A stretch of DNA of 64,000 bases, taken from positions 125,899,728 to 125,963,727 of the forward strand of contig CM063508.1 in the NCBI GenBank assembly GCA_032207245.1. Reading direction: 5' to 3'. This document shows positions 45,638-57,270 of the stretch, piece by piece (position 1 is the stretch's first letter; each line of letters opens with the position of its first letter). The notes under the pieces were generated by a model. That model was not told the DNA's origin. It saw only the letters and a list, made by a program, of their open reading frames with translations, and searched no databases. The position numbers and the translations under genes were made by a program. Origin of the DNA: Pardosa pseudoannulata. Lineage: Eukaryota > Arthropoda > Arachnida > Araneae > Lycosidae.

Positions 45638-46325
45638 TAGTCAACCTCGCTATAACGACCTTGTAGATACCAAAGATTTTGTTTTTTATAAGTGTTTTGC
45701 TATATTTGAACAATTAAGAAAAATATTTTAGAAATGTATAATTCTTTGATTTTAGAGTGTATTAAATAGCGATATAACTGCAATTTTTTTAATGTAATAA
45801 AATATCTTTAGCGAATTAAATTGATTAAAATCGGTTAAATTAGTTTTGTTCAATTAAATTTAAACAATCACTTATCGATTAAATTTTAGTTTAATAGACA
45901 ATTTTGACTAATTGCCTATTAAATTGACTAAAAATGAAGGGAAGAGACAAATAACTAATTTTATTTTTAACTGTTACACACTGCTTTGATTAAGAATTAA
46001 TCTATAATCGTGAATTCAAAAACTATTTATGAAATACTTTGTTTAATGCCAGTTCTTTTTCTTCCACTGTTTACTTGGATAAAAACTTTTTAATTTCACG
46101 CGTTTTGTTATTAAAGTAGAAATGAAATACCATTTTCATAACTGATAAAAAGTTTTAAAAAAAATGAGAAAAAAAAAGTTTCATCAGATGTTCGAAAATG
46201 TTCGTTATATCCAATTTCTCATAAACTTTTGAGGTTCGCTTTAAAAGAAAATCGTAGTATGAAAAACAATCACGAAACGGTGGGATCAAAATTTTCGTTC
46301 ATTATAACCAGGTTTGTTATTACTT
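45638..46325. mobile_element. decayed Tigger/mariner-like element
   Basis: The left end TAGTCAACCTCGCTATAACGACC and, in reverse complement, the right end AATAACAAACCTGGTTATAATG share a CAACCT(C)G(C)TATAAC-like core typical of Tigger-family termini. Indels obscure the exact tips. There is no transposase frame. Confidence 0.45.
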
Positions 46326-46329
46326 GATT

Positions 46330-47690
46330 CGGCTATATTAATGATGAGTTCATTAAACAAGGTTTTTATTGGTAATGGAATTTAAAAGTCTAGGGATAAT
46401 TAAAATAATTAAAGCATGTTTTTAACCAGAATGTTATTTTTTTTTCTTATGCAACAAATGTTAGTATTTTGTGCAAGTTACACGATATCGTAAAACTAAA
46501 TGTAAATAAAAGAGGAAGAAAAATTGTGTTAAGTTTTTCCCCTGTAATATTGCGTTTGTTTTGAGTAAAATTTCAATTGTTGCATGATTCATGTCAAATT
46601 TACTTCATAATTTCATAACTGAGAATAGCTGGTAATGATTACGTCAATCATCCGCATTATGGCACATTAGTCTGTTGCGTCGTCATTTATCCCTTGAAAC
46701 AATAATTAAAAGTAATAAATTATCTCAAATATAAAGTATAGGGCTACCACCGACTCACTTTTTTTTAAAAATAACTCAATATCTCTCACTATTTCCTGAA
46801 AATGCTCCCTATTTCTACTATTTTTCTAGATTTTAAGGTTTTTTGTCCGTTAGAAGTTACGTTACATTTACCGGTTTTCAGCATTTCTCCCGATTTTCGT
46901 TAATTTGGATAAAAATCCCGTATTCTAAGAAATGTGGAGGAAATTTTCCTTCTGAAGGAAAAGTTTTCTGTTGATATTTATAGTTTTTATTGGAGATAAA
47001 CTGTTATTCATGAATTTTAAAGCCTTTACATTTTCCATAAAAATTTGCGATGTCAAGAAACAAAAGAGGGTTGAGGAAGATATCAGGCTGTAAGCTAATC
47101 ATATATTTTTCATCATTTTCCACTACATTCTCTCGTTTCACTACGCTCCTTTAAAAAGTACATTTAAAAAGGCTGTATTATATTTTATTTATAACTGTTG
47201 TTATTTAAAAAAATTAAAATATTAAATCATTTACAAGTTTTTATTAACTTTCCCTCTTTATTAACTGTGAAAATCGATTTGGATAAAAAATGAGAACAAC
47301 AATCCTTTATGTCACTCATCTCAAACCTCTTTTCTGCAAGAAATCTCACTTTTCAGTCACTATTGACGTGTGAAAACTCACATATTCTCAAGTTTTTAAA
47401 CCTTCGGTCCTCATGAAAACCCTGTGTATTTCATAAATAAGGTATAGATAAAGTGTAAACAAGCTTAAATTTAAAAATGTTTGTCACTCATAAAGCTCCA
47501 GTTAATCGGAACACCCACACTACGTAAATCCTGAAGACATTTTAAATTTATTATGTATAGAGACTATATTAATCAACTTCATGTACATTTTATACGACGG
47601 CAAGGAAGAAAAAAACGAAAGAAAAATGAAAGTGACGTGTGCTGTTTATTCACCTGATTTTGGAACCATTCCAACCTCAAAGCGCGATTG
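46330..47690. other. no gene; possible MITE with CTCAC-type subterminal repeats
   Basis: Between about 46739 (TAGGGCTACCACCGACTCAC) and 47425 (GGTCCTCATGAAAACCCTG) short ACTCA/CTCAC-T(4-5) motifs recur near both ends, as in the element at 29053. The inverted ends and target duplication are not convincing. Confidence 0.35.
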
Positions 47691-47696
47691 AAAGTG

Positions 47697-47787
47697 TTAA
47701 CACATTCGCTGCCGAACCTGACGTCATATATGCATTTTCCTATATGTTGATCACGCGCTGGCGCGTGATCGGCAGCGAATGTGTTAA
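47697..47787. mobile_element. 91-bp hairpin MITE with TTAA ends (piggyBac-like)
   Basis: TTAACACATTCGCTGCCGA at the left is matched exactly by its reverse complement at the right (47769-47787), giving 19-bp perfect inverted repeats starting with TTAA. Inside is a second perfect inverted repeat, GATCACGCGC-TG-GCGCGTGATC (47749-47770), and a TGACGTCA palindrome (47719-47726). TTAA ends suggest piggyBac-type mobilisation, by family knowledge. The 78-codon frame across it is a by-product. Confidence 0.85.
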
Positions 47788-47950
47788 ATTCATGACTGAT
47801 CTTTCTTCTAACGAAATAGTGAGCGTGTGTAATAGTTTAAGGCGAAATGTGATAGCCCGTAAGACGACAAAATAAGTTTTATTGGGATACAAAATAATCT
47901 AGCTTTTGTTTTCAGGAAGTTAGATTGAAATTAATTTGGAACCGACGACC

Positions 47951-48704
47951 GATTGCTAGATACTAGTAGCTCGCGGGCAAGTATTTAGTTGTTCACAGGG
48001 AGGTAGATTTACAGTAGATTCTATCATCACACTCATGTTGGTTATTTGAAAAATTATTTGTTTATTTTTCGAAACTTATTGCACACACAAAAGAAGGTAA
48101 AGCCACCAGTAAGTGGCAAAACATAACCCAAGACTATTCTAATGATTCAATACTAGTCTCCAGCCGTAAGATAGATAAAAAATATAAGCTCTTGATATCT
48201 TGCAATAAGATTTAAAAAAGGTATGGTTGCTTGGAGCCTTCATAAATTAGGTGAACACTACTTTACAGTACATTGTTTATAGGTGTTAAAAAACGTTCTC
48301 TTATTAAACAACACATTAACAACACGAGTTTTTTTACACTCTACATTTTGAGCTCAAGAAATTGTATGTTTCAATTAGTATAGTAATGAATTATATTTCC
48401 AAATGATCTTCTGAATTCACAAAAACTTGACTTTCATTTGCTTCCCGCCGTATTGGATTTCTTATTTTCAGTGATCGCCAAACGTAAGAAAGCTCTGAGC
48501 TACCGCTTTTATACCAAGATATATATTGACTTGTGTTACGTTGCTTTCCCCACTTACCTTTGTAGGTCTCTACCTCTTGTAATGATACAATGAGTTAAAA
48601 TAATTAAAAATAATTTGAAAAAAATAGCCAACGTGAGAATGATGCTGGAGTCTATTGAAATACTCTCCGCGAGCTACTGGTAGCCCGCAGTCAACGGTTT
48701 AGTT
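47951..48704. mobile_element. possible hAT-like element with AGTAGCTCGCGG arms
   Basis: TACTAGTAGCTCGCGGG (47961-47977) has an inverted counterpart in CCGCGAGCTACTGGTA (48667-48682). AGCTCGCGG motifs of this sort occur near the ends of some hAT families. No target duplication was found and the tips are uncertain. Confidence 0.4.
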
Positions 48705-48709
48705 GTCAC

Positions 48710-49495
48710 TATTTATGGTGTTTATTTATGGTGTACAAGAATACATATTTCTACTGGTGGATGGCTTGTATTCAAAGATTTCTTTAAGTCTTTGTGCTCC
48801 AATATCGAATCTAATTCGACATCATTTTCCTTTCGCAGCAAGTACAACTTTCGAATGTGACTGGACTCATTCTTAAATATAAAAATTACTGTTCACACTT
48901 CTTGAACTCAATTATAATTGCTAGGTGGGCAATAACTTAATATAATTCCATCATTGATTTGGATCAGAGAACTGGTAATGGTAAAAATTAATTAGGAGAA
49001 TCTTTGGGGATTAATTAGGGAAACCTTGATCATGTGAAAGAATAGAAAATTATCTATGTGCGTACCTGCTACAAAGTGAAGTTTGTTTAGGGAAATTTTT
49101 AAGTCATACCTTCCTTAGATAGAAATATTTTCTAGGTTAACATGAATCTTACATAATTGAATACATGACAGGACATTTCAGTTTTAACTAGTCACTTTTG
49201 CTCGCTACTATTTTACATTCATCCAAAATAAGAACACTTTTTAAAGTGTAAACATATGCAGTATAAGAAACAATTTGGCGACCGAAACCACAAAAGAATG
49301 TAGAAATTAAGAAAATCGAAAGGTATTTATTGCAAATGATAATAACAACTCAAAATAAGGTTGCAATAATGGTTCGTGAAATTGACAGGTACCACTAAAA
49401 AGTCATGTAAGGAAAGGTTCTAATGCTTTTCTCTCTTAATGTTTGTGCACTGCTTCTTTTCTGTACTGAAATACCTCTTGTCATTTAAAGATATA
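48710..49495. other. no recognisable feature
   Basis: Mixed sequence; no frame above noise, no repeat unit. Confidence 0.45.
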
Positions 49496-49497
49496 GA

Positions 49498-50265
49498 GTC
49501 AAATCAAGTGTGTGTATGGAGATTAATGCTTATTTTGTTGTTATAAATGTAAGATAAAGGCCATCGTTAAATCAGGGCTGTTATGCTGCCGTTATGCACA
49601 TACTTCATTGTAACTTGTTTACAAAAGAGAAGCTTCTATGTATCTTGTTAATTTTCCCCGCCGTATGTTGTGACGTATGGTACTTCCAGTGTGAAAAGAA
49701 ACTTAAGATGGATATAATTATTATTCGCTGACGAACAAATATTTCTACCTTTATCACCTTTCCGAACTGTCAAATCAAGTGTGTATGGGGATTAATGGCT
49801 TATTTTGTAGTTATAAATGGAAGATAAATGCCATCGTTTAACTTCAAAACACTTCCGTGTACCATTGAATAATCTAAGCGTATATATAATATGATTAGAA
49901 ACTTATTTTAAAAGCTGATACATACTCACCAGCTTTAGATATCTGGTCGCCAATGACAAGTTGGAGAGTGGAAATTTCGTGCTCTGATTTAAAATGTACA
50001 TATAAATGACATTCTTTGTTGTTATGAATGGAAGGTAAATAAACGAATTCCGCGGAACTAAAGAAAATATCATTATAGACTGCCGTTATGCACATGGTAA
50101 CTTGTTTACAAAAGAAAAGCTTCTATGTGTCTTGTTAATTTTCCCCGCCTTGTGTTGTGACGTATGGTACTTCCAGTGTGCAGGTAAACTTAAGATGAAT
50201 ATAATTATTATTCGCTGACGAACAAATATTTCTAAGTTTATCATCTTTCCAAACTGTGTGCATAG
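49498..50265. repeat. tandem duplication, second copy split by about 235 bp
   Basis: Unit 1 (49498-49769) runs GTCAAATCAAGTGTGTGTATGG...CCATCGTTAAA...TGCCGTTATGCACAT...TTCGCTGACGAACAAATATTTC. Unit 2 starts at 49770 with the same opening but breaks at about 49841. Its second half (TGCCGTTATGCACATGG...GACGAACAAATATTTC) resumes at 50080. The intervening piece partly resembles the unit opening (TTTGTTGTTATGAATGGAAGG), so a complex rearrangement is likely. Confidence 0.85.
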
Positions 50266-50269
50266 AATT

Positions 50270-50925
50270 TTAATTGTGTAAATGTTTTCGTCGGTCTGGT
50301 TGCTTTTTATAGATGTGTATCATTGTTTATTTTCATGCTTCAAAAGCGGAGTGCAAACGTATTTTTCATTTTTTTTTTATGTATGCTTCATTGTTTTTTT
50401 GATCGAAGAGGTGTCTGTACGAAGCGCTTTTAGAATGCGAACCAATTCGTATTTGTTGATAATCAGCTGATTACATTAGTAGTTACCATATGAATAATGT
50501 AGTAATGTTTTGTATATTTGTTATTCCTTTAACCTTTATTTGAATATGTTAACTGCCACCTTGTTGTCTACTTCAAATTTGTTCTCACATACACTAAATC
50601 ACGTTACACGCTTCACGTTCTGATTTTACATTTTATCACCGAACTGTATCTTTATGTCGAGAAGTACTTATGTGCTTTTATAAGGTCTAGAATATTTTTT
50701 TAAATTAATGAATACTCTGACTTATTTTTTCTATGCACTCAAATTTTTCGCTGAGAAAATTTATTAAACCGATGGTATAAAAAATATTCGTTTTTTCAAT
50801 AGGTAATTTCGTTTGTATTTCACTATAATTAACCCTCGTGTTATTTTGCCTTATATGATTTTAGGGTATATATTTACCTTTGAGCAATTTCAAATGATAG
50901 ATTTTCTTTTATTATTTTTCGCCTG
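50270..50925. other. no recognisable feature
   Basis: AT-rich. A 62-codon Phe/Ser-rich frame at 50282 is judged noncoding. Confidence 0.45.
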
Positions 50926-50942
50926 ATTACATCTTTTTTTAA

Positions 50943-51117
50943 ACGATGGCCGATTGGTTAGGGTGCTGACCTTCGGTACCGGAGTTCGTGGGTTCGAATC
51001 CCACAGTAACATGGACATCCGTAGCCGTTCGGAATCGGCTTTAAGCTGTAGGTCCCGGTCTCATTAGCCCTCGTGTTGCAAAAAAGTAGACCGTAGCACT
51101 CCAAACCAAACCAAAAG
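50943..51117 (+). mobile_element. tRNA-derived SINE, family A, full-length with target duplication
   Basis: The head GATGGCCGATTGGTTAGGGT (A box) and GTGGGTTCGAATCCCAC (B box) is followed by GCCGTTCGGAATCGGCTTTA, AGCTGTAGGTCCCGGTCTC, and a (CCAAA)n-type tail CCAAACCAAACCAAAAG. It is flanked by ATCTTTTTTTAA (50931-50942) and ATCTTTTTTAA (51118-51128), a near-perfect target-site duplication of LINE-mediated retroposition. Of all family A copies in the window it is the best preserved. Confidence 0.93.
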
Positions 51118-51229
51118 ATCTTTTTTAATTATTATTGTAAATACATGGGATTTTCAGTAAGTGTTCTCTTTTTGTTTAACTATTTTTTTAATTTACTTTG
51201 TTTCTAAAAGAGTGAATTTTTTATATAAA

Positions 51230-51505
51230 ACTAGACGACATGACAGACGTTTTTCTATTTTAAAGCCGTAAATCCAAAAATTATAAATTGTTTTTAAATA
51301 AAATTGCATTAAAATACAATTTTCACCGTTTTGATGGAAAAATATAGAAAAAAAAATATTTTAAAAATACTTGACGACACCACACGTACAAGCATCACAA
51401 ACGTAATTAGATTCAATTAAAACTCCATCGCATGTACGGGGATTCGATCCTGGTACTCCTCGTACTGAAGCCCGTTGCGCCGACCACTGCGCCACAGATA
51501 CGTTG
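51230..51505 (-). mobile_element. tRNA-derived retroposon, family D
   Basis: On the minus strand a tRNA-like head occupies 51505-51434: TGGCGCAGTGGTCGGCGCA (A box) and GGATCGAATCCCC (B box). It is followed by ATTACGTTTGTGATGC, CCATCAAAACGG, TTTACGGCTTTAAAA and the terminus GTCGTCTAGT followed by TTTATATAA. The same 3' half lies at 19470-19672. The head resembles a tRNA but continues into a repetitive body, so it is not a tRNA gene. Confidence 0.8.
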
Positions 51506-51721
51506 ACAGTGAAGGGTTTCAAGCGGAATTATAATAATCTCAAAGAGCTCGCAATTCTAGATTTTTCATAAAAAAAAATTTTTCTATTGGATCTAATTGT
51601 GAATCAAAACTATTCTCGAATCAACTTAATTACATTCACAAAATTTCATCAAAATCAGTCCAGCCGTTTAAGAGGAGTTCTATTATAAACACACGGACAC
51701 AAGAATTTTATATATAAAGAT
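51506..51721 (+). mobile_element. RTE-like LINE 3' end
   Basis: AAAATCAGTCCAGCCGTTTAAG followed by a (G)ACACAAGAATTTTATATATAAAGAT tail is a recognisable pattern at the 3' ends of RTE-type non-LTR elements in many animals, by family knowledge. No reverse-transcriptase frame is present. It directly abuts the tRNA head of the family D element, so the two may form one composite. Confidence 0.5.
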
Positions 51722-51724
51722 GAA

Positions 51725-52045
51725 ATGTGAGAGCATGTTTAAAAAGTTTCAAAATTTTTCTAACACACTGTGCGCAGACTCATTGAGTCACAAATTGAGT
51801 TTCATTAATAACTTTTGCTTTTATATAAACAATAATAATTAGGTATAATTCTCCACCTATTTAGATTTTTAAAAAGTATCAGAAATATTACACAAGGAGA
51901 TTGAAGTATAATGTATTTATTGTGAATATTTTAAACCCATATGTGTAATAGTTTTTTTTATTTATTGTGCGCACGATGTGAATAAAACCGTTTTCAGTAA
52001 AATGCTTTAAAATTTTTTTATTGTCCTTACAAGCTATATCTTAGC
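51725..52045. other. no recognisable feature
   Basis: AT-rich spacer between SINEs. Confidence 0.5.
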
Positions 52046-52048
52046 AAA

Positions 52049-52206
52049 GGGCCTTCGGTATCGGAGTTCGTGGGTTCGAATCCCACAGAGGCATGGATGT
52101 TCGTAGCCGTTCGGAATCGGCTTTAAGCTGTAGGTCCCGGTCTCATTAGCCCTCGTGTTGCAAAAAGTAGACAGTAGCACTCCAAACCAAAACCAAACCA
52201 AAAACT
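52049..52206 (+). mobile_element. tRNA-derived SINE, family A, 5'-truncated
   Basis: Begins inside the head (GGCCTTCGGTATCGGAGTTCG), lacking the A box. B box, body and CCAAACCAAAACCAAACC tail match the 50.9 kb copy closely, suggesting a recent 5'-truncated insertion. Confidence 0.9.
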
Positions 52207-52283
52207 TAAATGCAAAGATTGTATAGTTACAGGTTCTAATTCGAATATTTCAATGGAGTTTGTTTTAATTGAGTCAGATGTCG

Positions 52284-52460
52284 AACGATGTCGAGTAGTC
52301 AGGGTACTAATCTTCGGTTCCGGAGTTCGTGGGCTCGAATTCTTTGGATGCATGGACGTTTGTAGACGCTCGGAATCGGCTTTAAGCATTAGGCCCAGGT
52401 CTCATTAGCGCCCGTGTTGCAAAAAGCAGACCCAATCCAAATTATATCAAACCAAACTTA
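52284..52460 (+). mobile_element. tRNA-derived SINE, family A, diverged copy
   Basis: ACGATGTCGAGTAGTCAGGGT...CTTCGGTTCCGGAGTTCGTGG...CGGAATCGGCTTTAAGC...GTGTTGCAAAAAGCAGACC, with a decayed tail. It is more diverged than the copy 80 bp upstream, so the two are separate insertions. The 88-codon minus frame across both is a SINE reading. Confidence 0.88.
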
Positions 52461-52710
52461 AACGAGTCAGAAATGCCCAAATATTGTAAAAATGTAAAAG
52501 AAATCGAATTTTTGGAAATCTCCTTAAATAAATGGCTTGATGTTATTCAGTAAATGCAATAAAAATATGAAGTACATACATAGAGGGGATAATACCTATA
52601 TATTAATGTTATAGTTTTTGTTTTTTGTGCACTTCTGTATCTATACTGCGCATAATTAGAGAATAGAGTATTGCAGAATTGCTTTCTAAAGTTATGCTCA
52701 GTTAATCTTA

Positions 52711-53344
52711 ATATTTCTATAAATGAATATTTAAGAAATTACATCTTTTTATGAAACCGATTTTTTTTTAATTTAATCTCGAATATAGGCTTGCCCTTGT
52801 TTAAGGAGTTCATATAGTTAGGTACAAATTTGGCTACTTGTAACAGACTTCTTTAATAACATATTATTTGAATGCTTTTTAATTGTAAATTGGCTGTTTT
52901 TATACTGCAAAAATAAATATGTATATTTCTGTAAATGAGTATTTAAGAAATTACATATTTTTATGAAACCGAAAGTTTTTTTATTTAATCTCGAATATAG
53001 GCTTGCCCTTTTTTAAGGAGTTCATATAGTTAGGTACAAATTTGGCTACTTGTAACAGACTTCTTTAAAAACATATTATTTGGATGTTTTTTAATTGTAA
53101 ATTGGCTGTTTTTATACTGCAAAAATAAATATCTATATTTCTGTAAATGAGTATTTAAGAAATTACATATTTTTATGAAACCGAAAACTTTTTATTTAAT
53201 CTTGAATATCGGCTTACCCTTGTTTAAGGAGTTCGTATAATTAGGTACAAATTTGGCTACTTGTAACAGACTTCTTTAAAAACATATTATATGGATGCTT
53301 TTTATATGTAAATTAGCTGTATTTATACTGCAAAAATAAATATG
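52711..53344. repeat. 212-bp x 3 tandem array
   Basis: Copies start ATATTTCT(A/G)TAAATGA at 52711, 52923 and 53135. Each contains ATTTAATCT(C/T)GAATAT(A/C)GGCTT, TTAGGTACAAATTTGGCTAC and ATACTGCAAAAATAAATAT. Only scattered substitutions separate them. Confidence 0.96.
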
Positions 53345-53349
53345 TTAAA

Positions 53350-54910
53350 ACAGAATACCAAACCCAATGGCGAATTCCTCTATAAAATTTACGACGGTTA
53401 TCGAGGAAATAGGCGTTGCCTTTCGATTCCATAGTCCAGGGTTCGGCAAACTTTCGAGAGGAAAGAACTAAGTTGTCAATGAAACGAGATAACAAAGGTA
53501 TCAGAGAGGGTAGATCCGATAGAATAAAGCCCATTCTTTTCAGCTAGGAATTCAACATGTACAAAGGTGTTAATTAAAAAATAATTTTAAAATGTTAAGG
53601 TAACAGACCACGTTCAAATAGTGATTTTCGTGTAAAATATCGAAAAAATTATTCGTTTATTTTAAAGATCAGTCCTTTAGCTTTCGAAAACAGTTTTCAC
53701 CTGGTTTCTAGAGTCATTAGAAGTCATGATATAGCTGTTTAATCATCACCGGAAGTGTCAAAAAGATACCGGAAGAGCAATTAAAGGGCTTGACTTTGAG
53801 TGTTAGCATGAAAAACATGGTAAATAGCGTATTATAGTTTCTAAATAAATAAATAAATTACTCCAGCATGTTTCGGAATGTTTATCAAATTTATCCAATA
53901 AAATCTTTAAATTGAATTTTTAAAAAACTGTGATTTTTGCTACACCACCACACCACAACAGTCACAAGTGTTAAAATAATTTTTAGAATTTCATTAGAAC
54001 TTAACTGTATGTTTTTAATAATGTTATGTATGCATTGAACCTCAGGATTATAAATAAATTAATTTTAGGATGAGTTATGGGCATTTATGCTAGAAACTTC
54101 ATTATTTTTTTCTTGAATTTTTGCTCTAAATTACTTGATTGGCTACAACTCATTTATACTTTAGAATATTTTCATTCTGGAGGTTCAATACATACATAAT
54201 GGATATATGTCTACATTTATACAAGTAAAAGTGATATGTTTTGCGTATTTTTTAAGATAAGAATATTGGCCTAAAGTAAAAAAATGCTTGTTTTTTTCTC
54301 TATTTTTGCCAATTTTTAAAACAATATATATGTATTTATGTTTATTTTCATATTTTTCTATGTTTTATAACCTATTACTGCAATAACTAATAAAATATTT
54401 CCATAAAAACCGTATTTAAAAATTTTGTTTCCGAACGTGGTCGGTTACTTTAAGTACCATTCTAAGTATAAACTAATTTTATAATATGTTAAATGATTCC
54501 GATTAATGTTTTAAATAGTTTATTCACATTTACATTCATTTTCCTCTTCTATCGTTTTCCATTTCCGATACCTGGAAAGAGTGGTGGATCGAGTTTCAAC
54601 TGTATTTCTAAATTATTTGAAATTGAATTGGTATAATGATAGCTTTAACATATTCGATTGTCTGTATTTCTTGTTACTACTTCCTTTTATTCCGGAAAAT
54701 ATGATAACAACACCGTGTAGGAAAAAGAGGGTTTATGAGCTTATCTCTGTATTTCTAGCTTAATTTGATGGATGCCTTGATGGATGTGAAGTGTTCTTGA
54801 TGCTTCGGTGGAGATTCCCCACCACCCTCCTGTTCTATGAGTCTGCCAAGTTCTAAACGTGCATCCTGGGATTCTAGTTCCATACGCTGACCAATAAAAT
54901 ATATTTTTAG
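53350..54910. other. no recognisable gene
   Basis: AT-rich in the main. 53.38-53.53 kb and 54.76-54.89 kb are more balanced. A small GGTGGAGATTCCCCACCACC hairpin lies near 54810. No domain-bearing frame or element was identified. Confidence 0.4.

Positions 54911-54912
<2 letters not shown>

Positions 54913-55003
<91 letters not shown>
54913..55003. repeat. (TA)n microsatellite
   Basis: Pure TA run of about 90 bp. Confidence 0.97.
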
Positions 55004-55005
<2 letters not shown>

Positions 55006-55138
55006 AAAATCTCGTAAATGGCTTCTCGCTTTTTCCAAAATTATGTTTACGTTTTTCCTAAGTTTAGACTTAATTATTTCAATATACGTTACTATCAAGT
55101 TATTTTATTGAATAGTCAATATCGACCTATTCGTATTA

Positions 55139-55436
55139 AGGCCCCTCTACACTATGGTCCACTGCAAACCATTACCACTGTCTGGATGGGGTACGGCTTA
55201 TCGTGGTCGATGGTAGTAGACGATAAAATAGCCTTTGTGGATGATGGCTTCGGAGGCGGTTTGTGTCCAGAGATGAAAGGCAGCCAGAGGCGCAACTAAA
55301 GTGCGCAGTAGACCCTATGGACGAATCCACGCTCTCGGCTCATCTAGTGGCCCAGCTTGTGGATGCAACCCTCAAACCATCGTTGAAGGTCACCATCAGG
55401 AAGTGGTGAACACTTGGCCATAGTGTGGAAGCTACA
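55139..55436. mobile_element. MITE with CTACACTATGG ends and TTA flanks (PIF/Harbinger-like)
   Basis: The left AGGCCCCTCTACACTATGGTCCA and the inverted right CCATAGTGTGGAAGC share an ACACTATGG core. TTA lies outside each end (55136-55138, 55437-55439), the target preference of PIF/Harbinger elements. The GC-richer 298-bp interior (CACGCTCTCGGCTCATC) has no transposase. The 93-codon frame crossing the left end is not considered a gene. Confidence 0.6.
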
Positions 55437-55439
55437 TTA

Positions 55440-56500
55440 GCTTTAGTTATTGATATTTGTTAGTGCAATCACCGAGAGTCGGTTTCAGCGCTTAAAATGC
55501 ATATATTGTAAATAAAACATTCCAGACAAGAACAGAGGTACATTTTTTTAATCGATCAACACCTGCTGTAGTATTAAGAGTACACACACACACATATATA
55601 TATATACACACACAGGCTTGACTAAAGAACTGGGTTCCCCTGCCTACTTGGCGATAAGGGTTTAAGTATGGTCGCCTAACATTTTCTCCTGATCTCACCG
55701 TGTCCAAACAATCTGTATTTGTATTATAATTTACATGATATTTGCATCCAACTCTCCTTGTGTAACTCTTTTCTTATATATTAAAAGTGCGCAATGCTTA
55801 AAAAAATTAGATATAACAAACCCTTAATGATTCACTATGGCTGATTTTTAATAATTTGGAGCTATAGCATTTGTAAACTGTTTAGGGATTAATTGCCCAT
55901 AAATATAAATGTCCGGTTTTCAAGTCATTTTCTTTAATTAAATAAGAGTATATAATTCTATTACAATGGCGCACTGTGTATTAATTAAAGTCACCAGAAA
56001 AAGCAAGAAATAGAATGTTTGGATGGATTACCTTTGTGTTTTAGTAAATATCGCCAACATTTTCGCCAAATTTGCCAAGAAAAACCCAATTCTTAAGTAG
56101 TCCCTCACACATATGTATATATATAGCAGAAGTCTATCTTGTGCTATATAATATTGTTAATTAAACCTTACATAGGAATTATAATAGCAACTAATATGCC
56201 AGGAACGCAACAATATGGAACAGAGTATTGTGGTGAAAATGAGTCATTCAAACTACCCTTGACAGTAAAGCACAAGGGATGAAACATTCCTTAATGTATC
56301 ATTTTACTTGTATCATTTCATTAAAAAATTTGCATCCATTTCATACAGGGAGGATTCTGATCCGAAATTTTCCGATATTTCCGAAAATTTTTGTGGGTTT
56401 GTTCCGAATATTTGAAGAACAAATTTTGTTTTTTCGAAAATTCTTTTCGAATATTTGGAAGGAGAAGTGCATTCTTTTCACTTAATATATCTATTGTCTT
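55440..56500. other. no gene; short (CA)n(TA)n(CA)n at 55582-55614
   Basis: Otherwise unremarkable AT-rich sequence. TTTTTCGAAAATTC/GAATATTTGGAAG motifs near 56360-56460 give a short self-complementary stretch of unclear meaning. Confidence 0.45.
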
Positions 56501-56501
56501 A

Positions 56502-56503
<2 letters not shown>

Positions 56504-56596
<93 letters not shown>
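56504..56596. repeat. (TA)n microsatellite
   Basis: Pure TA run of about 90 bp. Confidence 0.97.
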
Positions 56597-56600
<4 letters not shown>

Positions 56601-56870
56601 TGAATGAAATGAAACAAGAAAATATGCATATATTTTTTTCTTCATCAAATTAATTTCTTTTAATTTCTGAAAATTTTGAATAGTATGCATTTTAGATCAA
56701 ATATATAGAGAAATGATTATCCTTTTAAAATAAATGTTGTAATTTAAATTTATGTTTCAAGATCGAGAAATAGAATTTTTGTTTTCTAGAAAATCACAGA
56801 ATGCTTATATTTATAACTTTATAATAAAGTGATATATATTAGAACATATTGATATATCGATTTTCCTCCA

Positions 56871-57010
56871 CGTCATGAACGGCTTTAATGCCCTTTCCAT
56901 TCATTTTCATGTTTATGATAGCCAATAAGCAACCAATAAGCTCACATTCCGTTTGAAATTAAAGCCAGAATCGTCATAAGTTGAGATGTACACTGCTGCG
57001 TGAAATCGTC
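56871..57010 (+). repeat. inverted-repeat family H, arm L1
   Basis: GGCTTTAATGCCCTTTCCATTCATTTTCATG...CCGTTTGAAATTAAAGCC...TGCGTGAAATCG matches L2 (57674-57830) directly and R (57271-57424) in reverse complement. It seems to be a lone arm of a further copy. Confidence 0.85.
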
Positions 57011-57089
57011 CTATATAATTTTTATTTTAAATTAATAGCGCTTGATTTTTCAGAATATTTCTTGTGACATTCAAATATTTTTTTTTAAA

Positions 57090-57256
57090 CTTAGAATAAC
57101 CCATGATTTCACTCTTTAATTGATTGATTTCAACCATTAAAGACCATTGATTAAACCATTGGAATCATTTGAACCATTGGATGAAACCATTTGATGAAAC
57201 CATTGGAACCATTGGATTGATTAAACCATTAGAATAACCACTGATTTCACTCTTTG
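57090..57256. repeat. AACCATTGGA-rich short repeats with direct-repeat borders
   Basis: (A)AACCATTGGA-like blocks repeat irregularly between two copies of AGAATAACC(C/A)(A/C)TGATTTCACTCTTT (57090 and 57231). Confidence 0.8.
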
Positions 57257-57270
57257 TAAATAAATATAAA

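Noticed and set aside
50943..51016. Possible tRNA gene
   Set aside because: A and B boxes are present, but the sequence continues into a conserved SINE body and (CCAAA)n-type tail with flanking target duplication. The same head recurs in diverged copies.
51434..51505. Possible tRNA gene on the minus strand
   Set aside because: It continues into a repeated retroposon body also present at 19.5 kb.
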